NCBI GenBank assembly: GCA_033720735.1
Contig: JAWWBX010000055.1
Location: 1 to 18,637, forward strand
DNA length: 18,637 bases
DNA from: B8-G4 sp033720735
GTDB lineage: Bacteria > Bacteroidota > Bacteroidia > Chitinophagales > Saprospiraceae
Direction: 5' to 3'
The notes under the pieces were generated by a model. It searched no databases and was not told the DNA's origin. It saw nothing but the letters and a program-made list of their open reading frames with translations. Below, piece after piece: positions 6,292 through 13,225 of this stretch (positions are counted from its first letter, which is position 1; the number at the start of each line of letters is the position of its first letter). A program made the translations under genes and the position numbers.

Positions 6292-8736
6292 ATGTTTAGC
6301 ACATCCGAACTGGCAAGGATCATTGGCGCCGGTCAGCTGGCTGGCGATGGCAGTCCAGGTGACATCCGGTACATCGCGACTGACAGCCGGCAGATCATTG
6401 CCGGGTCAGAAAGTGTCTTTGTTGCCCTCAAGGGGAAGCGTACGGATGGCCATCAGTACTTGCGGCGTGCGTGGGCGCAAGGTGTGCGCAACTTTATCGT
6501 TGAAGACGAGACACAAGCGGATCTCCCGGAAAGCAACGTGATGCAGGTCGATGATTGCGTGCGTGCCCTGCAGCAACTGGCTGCCGCACACCGTGCCCGC
6601 TTTACATTGCCGTGTATCGGGATTACCGGAAGCAACGGCAAGACCTGGGTCAAGGAGTGGCTTTTTCAGCTGCTGGCGCCTGATGAAATCATCGTGCGCA
6701 GTCCCCGCAGCTACAACTCACAGATCGGGGTGCCGCTGTCCGTGCTGCGCATCCGTCCGCACCACACCCTGGCCATCATCGAGGCGGGTATCTCGACCAC
6801 CGGGGAGATGGCAGCACTGGAAGAAGTGATACAACCCACGCTTGGTGTGCTGACACACTTTGGCGACGCCCACGATGCCGGATTTCCTGATGCCTCGAGC
6901 AAGCTGAAAGAAAAATGTGCCTTGTTCCGACGGGCAAATGCGGTGGTGGTAGCCGGTGATGACCCCTGGTTGATCGGCGAAGTGCGAACTCATACCGCTG
7001 GTGTCCCCTTGTACAACTGGGGTCACGGACAGGATGCAACCCTGCAGGTCACCCTGTCTCTGCGCGACGGGCGGTGTGAAGTGCATTGTACCTACCAGGA
7101 TCAGACGTTCGACATCAACCTTCCGTTTCAGGACAGTGCTTCCGTGCGCAATGCACTCACCTGCTGCCTTATCCTCCTGCACCTGGGCTATACGCCTGAT
7201 GTGATCAACCGCCGGGTACAGCATCTGCAACCGCTGCAGATGCGACTCAAGATCCATCAACTGCCGGGACACTGCCTGTTGATCGATGATTCGTACAGCT
7301 TTGATCTGGCGTCGCTGCACGTCGGCCTGGAGACACTGGCCCAACACAGTACGGGCCTTGACCGGGTCGTGGTGATCAGTGATATCGACCAGCAGCGGGA
7401 GACGGTCTACCCGGAGATCGTGCGCTTGCTCAATCAATATGACCTGCAGGCAGTCTGTACAATCGGAAGTACGATGGGAACGATGGAAGGCTTTACCGCC
7501 GAGCACAAGCACTTTTCCGATGTTGACGCATTCCTCGAAAGCAAGTTCTGGCTCGCGCGCGTCAATACAGCCTACTTGCTTAAAGGGGCGCGCAGGTTTG
7601 GCCTGGAACGGATCGTGCGCCACATGCGGGCGCGCCAGCATTCCGCAGTCCTCGAAGTCGATCTGAATGCCATGCTGACCAACCTGCAATATTTCCGGTC
7701 ACAACTCAGGCCGGAAACACGGATCATCGCGATGGTGAAGGCGGCGGCTTATGGGAGCGGAGCCGTTGAGATTGGGCGCTTTCTGGCCTTCCACAACGTG
7801 GATGCCCTGGGCGTGGCTTACCTGGACGAAGGCGTGGAACTGAGAAAGGCCGGGGTATCCATCCCGATCATTGTCATGAATCCTGATGCCGGCGATCTGC
7901 CATTGCTCAGACAATATGAGCTGGAGCCTGAAGTCTTTGATCTTGAAATGCTGGACCTGATTCTCCGGCACGCGCGGAAACATGGTGACCGGATGCGTGT
8001 GCACATCAAGCTGGATACAGGCATGCACAGACTGGGCATTCAGGCATCACAGATCGACACCCTTTGCACACTACTGACCGGGGCGGGCAGCGTGGTCGAA
8101 ATCGGATCGGTCTTTACCCATCTGGCAGCAGCATCCGATCCCGAGGAGCAGTCGTTTACGCTGGTCCAGCTCAATCGGTTTGAAGGGTTTTACCGTGCCA
8201 TCAGTGCCGCCCTGGGCTACCGGCCCGAACGGCATGTGCTCAATTCAGGCGGGATCATCTATTATCCGGAATATCAGTACGAGGCTGTCAGATTGGGCAT
8301 CGGCATGTACGGGGTTGGGCTCCCGTTTGCACCGGGAGTGCTGGAACCGGTGCATACGCTGACCGCTCGCATCTCGCAGGTGCGCACCGTGGAAGCCGGT
8401 GAATCAGTCGGGTATGATCGCGCTTTTGTGGCACAGGCAACCATGCGTATTGCCACCGTAAACATCGGCTATGCTGACGGGTTCAACCGGCAAGCCGGCA
8501 ATGGGCGGTACGCCGTTCTGGTCGGGGAGGCACGAGCTCCTGTTGTGGGCAACGTGTGCATGGATATGACGATGATTGATATTTCCGGGCTTGACAGCGT
8601 GAGGGCAGGTGACGAAGTTGTGATCTTCGGGCCGCCCGGCACACTCGAAACCCTGGCTGAGGTCTGTCACACGATCCCCTATGAGATCCTCACCGGGATC
8701 TCTGCGCGGATACCACGCATCTTCAGATTTGCCTAG
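6292..8736 (+). CDS. murF-alr: Fused UDP-MurNAc-tripeptide:D-Ala-D-Ala ligase / alanine racemase
   Basis: This 814-residue cytoplasmic protein combines two steps of peptidoglycan precursor synthesis. Residues 1 to about 448 form a MurF ligase: an N-terminal substrate domain, an ATP P-loop GITGSNGKT (110-118), NSQIGVPLS (142-150), a region with Lys204/206/208 where the carbamylated Lys is expected, and DDSYSFDLAS (332-341). Residues about 450-814 are alanine racemase, which supplies D-Ala: PLP Lys483 in MVKAAAYGSG, Arg580 in GMHRLG, catalytic Tyr708 in SVGYDRAF, and CMDMT (756-760). The fusion is well known in Bacteroidota. The MurF half departs from consensus at several conserved spots: THFGDAH instead of TNxxxAH, EAGIS instead of ExGxN, and Ser336 for the usual Asn in DDSYN. 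The racemase half looks intact. The ATG at 6292 lies 27 bases after purD. Confidence 0.93.
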   Translation: MFSTSELARIIGAGQLAGDGSPGDIRYIATDSRQIIAGSESVFVALKGKRTDGHQYLRRAWAQGVRNFIVEDETQADLPESNVMQVDDCVRALQQLAAAHRARFTLPCIGITGSNGKTWVKEWLFQLLAPDEIIVRSPRSYNSQIGVPLSVLRIRPHHTLAIIEAGISTTGEMAALEEVIQPTLGVLTHFGDAHDAGFPDASSKLKEKCALFRRANAVVVAGDDPWLIGEVRTHTAGVPLYNWGHGQDATLQVTLSLRDGRCEVHCTYQDQTFDINLPFQDSASVRNALTCCLILLHLGYTPDVINRRVQHLQPLQMRLKIHQLPGHCLLIDDSYSFDLASLHVGLETLAQHSTGLDRVVVISDIDQQRETVYPEIVRLLNQYDLQAVCTIGSTMGTMEGFTAEHKHFSDVDAFLESKFWLARVNTAYLLKGARRFGLERIVRHMRARQHSAVLEVDLNAMLTNLQYFRSQLRPETRIIAMVKAAAYGSGAVEIGRFLAFHNVDALGVAYLDEGVELRKAGVSIPIIVMNPDAGDLPLLRQYELEPEVFDLEMLDLILRHARKHGDRMRVHIKLDTGMHRLGIQASQIDTLCTLLTGAGSVVEIGSVFTHLAAASDPEEQSFTLVQLNRFEGFYRAISAALGYRPERHVLNSGGIIYYPEYQYEAVRLGIGMYGVGLPFAPGVLEPVHTLTARISQVRTVEAGESVGYDRAFVAQATMRIATVNIGYADGFNRQAGNGRYAVLVGEARAPVVGNVCMDMTMIDISGLDSVRAGDEVVIFGPPGTLETLAEVCHTIPYEILTGISARIPRIFRFA

Positions 8737-8745
8737 TGAAAGTCG

Positions 8746-8753
8746 TATTTTTG
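8746..8753 (+). promoter_or_regulatory. Bacteroidota-type -7 box (TATTTTTG) for the periplasmic folding operon
   Basis: TATTTTTG matches TAnnTTTG exactly and ends 20 bases before the ATG at 8774, the spacing seen at the PurF-like gene and purD. A TTTG lies upstream at 8728-8731, but its 14-base spacing is shorter than usual. The box lies just after the murF-alr stop, so the three-gene operon probably has its own start site. It also rules out the longer upstream reading frame as the true start. Confidence 0.6.
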
Positions 8754-8773
8754 TACGCTCAAAATCGCAACCG

Positions 8774-10747
8774 ATGTTGAATTGTCTGAGGTTACGCCTG
8801 GTGGCGTTGATGTTGATGGGGTGGATGGTGCTGGCTGCCCAGCAAGACGACCCTGTCTTGTTCTCAGTGGCTGATATGGACGTGCCCCTCTCGGAATTTG
8901 AGTACATCTACAACAAGAACAACCGGGACCAGGCCGATTACTCCAGGAAGTCGGTCATGGAGTATCTGGACCTGTACACAAAATTCAAGTTGAAAGTGGC
9001 CCGTGCGCGTGAGCTGCAACTCGACACGATCAAGGCGCTCCAGGACGAACTGGCCGGGTACCGTACTCAACTCGCCAAGTCTTACCTCAATGACAAGGAA
9101 GTGAAGGAAAAGCTCGCGCGCGAAGCCTACGAGCGCATGCAGGAGGACGTGCGCCTGAGCCATATCCTGTTTCGGGTCGATGCCGATGCTGGCGATGCAG
9201 CCTGGCAGGCAGCAAGGGAAAAGGCGGAGCAGGCCCGTGCAAGGATCAGCAATGGGGAGGATTTCGCAACCCTGGCCAAAACGATTTCAGAAGACAAGAC
9301 CTCCGCACAACGGGGGGGTGACCTGGGTTTTCTCACGGCGCTGTTCCCCAGTGGCTTTTATGAGATGGAAAGTGCAGCGTACGGGCTCCAGCCCGGCGAG
9401 GTCTCCGCACCTGTCAGAAGCTCGCTTGGATATCATCTCCTGAAGCTTCAGGAACGCCGTCCGGCACGGGGACAGATCGAAGCTGCCCACATTCTGGTGC
9501 GCGTCAAGCAGGACGGGAGCAACGAGGCGGCAGCAAAACAGAAGATCGAAGCCATTGCACAAAGCCTGGCGCAGGGCAAGTCGTTTGAGGAAATGGCCCG
9601 TACCCTGTCGGATGATGAGCCGTCGGCACGTCGCGGCGGCTTTATTGGCAAGATCGGGATCAATATGTACGATCGGGAGTTTGAAGAAGCGGCGTTTGCC
9701 ATCACTGAAGTCGGCGGCTATTCCAAGCCGGTGCGGACACGTATCGGCTGGCACATCATTAAACTCCTGAAGAAAGTGCGCCTTGAGCCGTTTGAACAGG
9801 AACGGCGCAAGATCGAAGCCAGACTTTCGCGTGACGAGCGTATCGAAATCGCCACACAAGCGATGATCGACAACATCAAGAAAGAGTCAGGATTCCGGTA
9901 CGATCAGGATGTGCTGGACGCAATGACCGGTGACCTCGGTGAGGATTTCCTGAGCTTTCAGTGGAAGGTGCCGCAAATGGAAGAGCGCGTATTGATCAGC
10001 TTTGACAACGGACGCACACACAGCAACCTGGATTTTGCCAACTATCTGAAAGCCAACACACGTCAACGCATGCGTGCCCCGCGCGGCACGGACCCGGAAG
10101 CAATCGCGCTTGAGTTGTTTGACGCTTACGTGAGTGACAAGTGCCTGGAGTATGAGGAGTCCCGCCTTGATGAAAAGTATCCGGATTTTGCAGCCCTGAT
10201 GCGGGAGTACGAAGAGGGGATCTTGCTGTTTGAAGTCACCAAAATGCATGTGTGGGACCCGGCCAGCAATGATACGGCCGGTTTGCGCGCATTCCACGAA
10301 GCACATCGCGGGGATTATCTGTGGCCGGAGCGCGCAGAGGTCCATGCATTCAGGATCAACAGCACTGACCCGAAGATCATTGCCAAAGCGCACAAGCTGG
10401 CAGCCAGGAAGCCAACTGCCAAGGTCATCGCCACGATGAATAAAAAGGAACTCCTCGTCACGTACGAAACGAAAAAGTATACAGCAGAAGAGTCGTTTCA
10501 GCGGGGCTTGCTGTGGACGCCTCCGGGTTACATCAGTGATCCGATCGTCGCAGAAGGGGAGGAGCACGCGACCTTCAGCAAAGTGGTGCGGATCATACCT
10601 GAACATCCCAAGAAACTGGAGGAAGCACGTGGCTACATCATTGCCGACTATCAGGATCAGCTCGAACGTGCATGGATCGAGTCCCTGAAAGAACGGTACC
10701 CGGTTGAGATCAACGAGGGAGTCCTCAAACGACTGATCAAAAGCTAG
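8774..10747 (+). CDS. Secreted peptidylprolyl isomerase with two parvulin domains
   Basis: This 657-residue protein begins with a signal peptide (MLNCLRLRLVALMLMGWMVLAAQ). A helical chaperone-like segment (about 36-124) comes next, with two parvulin (PpiC-type) domains at about 125-228 and 234-335, and then a C-terminal region of about 320 residues that I do not recognise. Both parvulin domains keep the two conserved histidines: His130 (LSHILF) with His221 (GYHLLKL), and His239 (AAHILV) with His327 (GWHIIKL). Each also has a Gly-Gly stretch (GGDLGF, GGFIG). It should catalyse or assist folding of exported and outer-membrane proteins in the periplasm. The start at 8774 is set by the signal peptide and the promoter; the open frame to 8681 runs into murF-alr. 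The stop TAG abuts the GTG start of the next gene. Confidence 0.9.
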   Translation: MLNCLRLRLVALMLMGWMVLAAQQDDPVLFSVADMDVPLSEFEYIYNKNNRDQADYSRKSVMEYLDLYTKFKLKVARARELQLDTIKALQDELAGYRTQLAKSYLNDKEVKEKLAREAYERMQEDVRLSHILFRVDADAGDAAWQAAREKAEQARARISNGEDFATLAKTISEDKTSAQRGGDLGFLTALFPSGFYEMESAAYGLQPGEVSAPVRSSLGYHLLKLQERRPARGQIEAAHILVRVKQDGSNEAAAKQKIEAIAQSLAQGKSFEEMARTLSDDEPSARRGGFIGKIGINMYDREFEEAAFAITEVGGYSKPVRTRIGWHIIKLLKKVRLEPFEQERRKIEARLSRDERIEIATQAMIDNIKKESGFRYDQDVLDAMTGDLGEDFLSFQWKVPQMEERVLISFDNGRTHSNLDFANYLKANTRQRMRAPRGTDPEAIALELFDAYVSDKCLEYEESRLDEKYPDFAALMREYEEGILLFEVTKMHVWDPASNDTAGLRAFHEAHRGDYLWPERAEVHAFRINSTDPKIIAKAHKLAARKPTAKVIATMNKKELLVTYETKKYTAEESFQRGLLWTPPGYISDPIVAEGEEHATFSKVVRIIPEHPKKLEEARGYIIADYQDQLERAWIESLKERYPVEINEGVLKRLIKS

Positions 10748-11599
10748 GTGCAGAGCGTGCGCTGGGCATATGGACTGATCATGGCGGGTTGCCTCGCTTG
10801 CACCACGCCGGTCGATGATTCACAGGATCCCGTCCTTGCCACCGTGCACAACAAGACCTTGCGACTGTCTGATGCGACCGAGTTTATCGATCCCGGGCAG
10901 GCGCCGCAGGACAGCATTGCCCAGTTGCGGAGTTATGTAGAGCAATGGGCCCGTGAAATGTTGTTGTTGCATGAGGCAGAACGCAATCTGCCGGATGACA
11001 TCGACCTGGCAACCCTGATCGAGGACTATCGCGCTTCTCTGATCGTGAGCAACTATGAGAAAGAACTGGTCGAATCCTCGCTGGATACGGTGATCACCGA
11101 TGCCGAGTTGCAGGCCTACTACGAGAAAAACAAGGAGCAGTACCAGCTCGAGCGGTCGATCATACGTTGTCATTTTGTCCAGATCAAAAAACCTGTGACC
11201 AACCGCCGTGAGTTTCGCCGGTGGTGGGACAGTGATGATCCACGGGACTTTGCCCGCCTCGTGGACTACTGCAACAACAACAATGCGGAGCTCTTCATGC
11301 TGGAAGACAGTACCTGGTACAAAGTGGAAGAGATCGAGGCGTTGTTGCCAGCCGGAACGTTGTCTCCGCAAAATATGCGCCGCGACCGCACGTTGACATT
11401 TACGGACGATCAGTATGAGTACTACCTGCGTATACTGGAAAGCGTATTGAGTACCGAGATCGCACCACTGTCATACATTCGTGAGCAGGCTGAAAGGTAT
11501 ATCATGCATACCCGCAAACTGCAGCTGCTCGAATCGATCAAGGAAGATCTCTACAACAAAGGAATCGAGGGAGATCAGATCAAAATCTTTATCCAATGA
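10748..11599 (+). CDS. Unknown lipoprotein between two parvulin genes (SurA-N-like, no parvulin domain)
   Basis: A 283-residue protein starts with GTG directly after the TAG of the upstream gene. The GTG is needed for a credible export signal: MQSVR, a short hydrophobic stretch, then a lipobox-like MAGC with Cys15, or possibly Cys18, as the lipidated residue. The next ATG (10781) would leave only three residues before Cys15. The mature part is mostly helical and highly charged, with LDTVITDAELQAYYEKNKEQ (about 115-134), which resembles the segment that precedes the parvulin domain in SurA/PpiD chaperones. I see no HILxK or GxHIIKL, so isomerase activity is unlikely. The gene overlaps the SurA homologue by four bases (ATGA). 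It is best read as a membrane-anchored partner or substrate-binding chaperone of its two neighbours. That role is inference from context. Confidence 0.75.
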   Translation: MQSVRWAYGLIMAGCLACTTPVDDSQDPVLATVHNKTLRLSDATEFIDPGQAPQDSIAQLRSYVEQWAREMLLLHEAERNLPDDIDLATLIEDYRASLIVSNYEKELVESSLDTVITDAELQAYYEKNKEQYQLERSIIRCHFVQIKKPVTNRREFRRWWDSDDPRDFARLVDYCNNNNAELFMLEDSTWYKVEEIEALLPAGTLSPQNMRRDRTLTFTDDQYEYYLRILESVLSTEIAPLSYIREQAERYIMHTRKLQLLESIKEDLYNKGIEGDQIKIFIQ

Positions 11600-12951
11600 A
11601 AGGAGTATTGACCGTATTGCTGACCGGAATGATCGGGATGACCGTTACGGCGCAGAGCTATGTGCTCGACAGGATCATCGCCAAAGTGGGGAATGAGTAC
11701 GTCCTTCATTCAGAGATCGAAGAGCGGGTCTCGCTTTGGAAACAGAAGCAGGGAGCGCTGCCGGAAGGCGCGCGTTGCACCTTCCTTGAGGAGATGCTGG
11801 TGACCAACCTGCTCGTGCACCACGCCCAGATCGACAGCCTGGAAGTGCCTGACGAAGAAGTGGAAAAACAGCTGAATCGCCGGTTTGACAACATCCTGGC
11901 GATGATGGGCAATGATATCCGACAGTTTGAAGAGTACTACGGCATGACCGTAAGTCAGTCAAAGGAGTACATGCGTGCTGATCTGCGCAAGCAACTGAAT
12001 GCCGAGAAAATGCAGAATACGATCATCGAGGGGATCCGGGTCACACCGGCCGAGGTGATCGCCTACTTCAACAAGATCCCCAAAGACAGCTTGCCGTATT
12101 TCAATTCAGAGGTGGAGATCGCCGAGATCGTCTACAAACCCCAGGTGAGCGATTCAGCCCGGGCTGCGGCGCTCACCAAGATCCGGATGATCCAGGACAG
12201 CCTGGCCCGCGGTGCCGATTTTGGTGAACTGGCGCGGCGCTATTCCGACGATCGGGGGTCTGGCTCACAAAACGGCCGGCTGGGCAGAAGCCCGCGCGGG
12301 TCATTCGTCCCGGAGTTTGAAGCCGTGGCATACCAATTGAGCAAAGGTGAGATCTCCGATATTGTTGAAACGGAGTTCGGCTTTCACCTCATCCGCCTCG
12401 AGGAACGGTTGGGCAACGTGATCGATGTCAGCCACATCCTGATCCGTCCGCAGATCACCGACAAAGACCTCGACAAGGCGGAACGGCATCTCATGGATAT
12501 TCGGGCCGAGATCATGAACGACTCGATCTCGTGGCTCGATGCGGTCAAACAATATTCGGACCCGAAGGCCCAGAGCTATTCCAACGGAGGCCGGGTGGTC
12601 AACCCCAACAGCGGCAATACGTTTTTTGAAACGGCAGACCTCGACCCGGATGTCTTCTTCGCCACCGACACGATCGATGTCGGCGACGTCACCGTCCCGA
12701 TCTCTTTCCGCACCCAGGCCGGGGATATCATTTACAAGCTCATCCAGCTGCAGTCACGCACGCCACCGCATCGCGCCAGTCTGCAGCAGGATTACTCCAA
12801 GATCCTCAACGCGGCCCGGCAGAGCAAGCGCAACGAGGCATTCAACAAATGGATCGAAGAGCGGATCGCCAACACCTACATCCTCGTGGATGGTGCCTAC
12901 GAAGGCTGTGAAAATCTTGAACGCTGGAATATCCAGGATATCAGACAGTAA
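11596..12951 (+). CDS. surA: SurA-type periplasmic chaperone / peptidylprolyl isomerase
   Basis: This 451-residue protein has a signal peptide (MKGVLTVLLTGMIGMTVTA, cleavage near residue 19-20). A SurA N-terminal chaperone domain follows (DRIIAKVGNEYVLHSEIE at 25-42, up to about 160), with a first parvulin domain at about 172-272, a second at about 275-388, and a C-terminal helix. This is the E. coli SurA layout, where it escorts outer-membrane proteins to the BAM complex. The first parvulin domain has Glu177 (AEIVYKP) where His is usual, but keeps His264 in GFHLIRL. The second keeps His280 (SHILIRP), but reads AGDIIYKLI where the second His should be. Each domain thus lacks one half of the conserved His pair, so isomerase activity may be weak or absent. 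It overlaps the lipoprotein gene by four bases and is the last gene of the operon. Confidence 0.9.
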   Translation: MKGVLTVLLTGMIGMTVTAQSYVLDRIIAKVGNEYVLHSEIEERVSLWKQKQGALPEGARCTFLEEMLVTNLLVHHAQIDSLEVPDEEVEKQLNRRFDNILAMMGNDIRQFEEYYGMTVSQSKEYMRADLRKQLNAEKMQNTIIEGIRVTPAEVIAYFNKIPKDSLPYFNSEVEIAEIVYKPQVSDSARAAALTKIRMIQDSLARGADFGELARRYSDDRGSGSQNGRLGRSPRGSFVPEFEAVAYQLSKGEISDIVETEFGFHLIRLEERLGNVIDVSHILIRPQITDKDLDKAERHLMDIRAEIMNDSISWLDAVKQYSDPKAQSYSNGGRVVNPNSGNTFFETADLDPDVFFATDTIDVGDVTVPISFRTQAGDIIYKLIQLQSRTPPHRASLQQDYSKILNAARQSKRNEAFNKWIEERIANTYILVDGAYEGCENLERWNIQDIRQ

Positions 12952-13021
12952 GTCAGAGATTGCAGGGCATCTGCTGCGTCGGTTGTAGGTAATCAGACAG
13001 GATCAGGATCACCCTGAAAAA

Positions 13022-13058
13022 GTGAGATCGGCTCTACCCCCCAGAGAACCGATCTCGC
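13022..13058. terminator. Strong GC-rich hairpin after the surA operon (possible terminator)
   Basis: The arms GAGATCGG (13024-13031) and CCGATCTC (13049-13056) pair perfectly. The outer bases add one G-C and one G-T pair, and CTCT (13032-13035) pairs with AGAG (13043-13046) past an AA bulge, leaving a loop of ACCCCCC. The stem lies 70 bases after the surA stop. On the plus strand no T-run follows. On the minus strand it is followed by CACTTTTTC, the form of an intrinsic terminator, yet no minus-strand gene reads into it. It may end the operon transcript without a T-run, or protect its 3' end. Confidence 0.45.
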
Positions 13059-13121
13059 AATGGTCAAATCGTAATTTGATCATTGTGTACCCATCTACCT
13101 ACCAATACCTTGCCAATTTTT

Positions 13122-13199
13122 TCAGGATTTCCTGAGATTTTGCCAGCCAAAACGACATTTTGACAGGTCTTCGGGTGCTGGCACAGCCTTTGACAGATC
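13122..13199. promoter_or_regulatory. Cluster of symmetric elements and direct repeats upstream of htpG
   Basis: The 274-base region 12952-13225 holds no gene. Its second half contains TCAGGA-tt-TCCTGA (13122-13135), TTTTG-ccagc-CAAAA (13138-13152), and a direct repeat TTTGACAG starting at 13159 and at 13189, exactly 30 bases apart; both copies continue as (G/A)TC. The second copy overlaps TGGCAC-N5-TTGAC (13179-13194), which resembles a sigma-54 -24/-12 promoter except for A instead of C at -12. There is no TAnnTTTG box at the usual distance from the htpG ATG, and no CIRCE element. The elements are visible; their use in htpG control is inference. Confidence 0.35.
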
Positions 13200-13225
13200 A
13201 ATGAACGAATACAAAAGCTGAGCAT

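Noticed and set aside
6718..7689. 323-codon minus-strand frame inside murF-alr
   Set aside because: It is antisense to conserved MurF motifs and its translation resembles no protein family.
8681..8773. N-terminal extension of the two-parvulin protein
   Set aside because: It overlaps murF-alr, precedes the promoter box and would bury the signal peptide behind 31 residues.
12952..13225. CIRCE or other HrcA-type heat-shock operator before htpG
   Set aside because: No TTAGCACTC/GAGTGCTAA arms are present.
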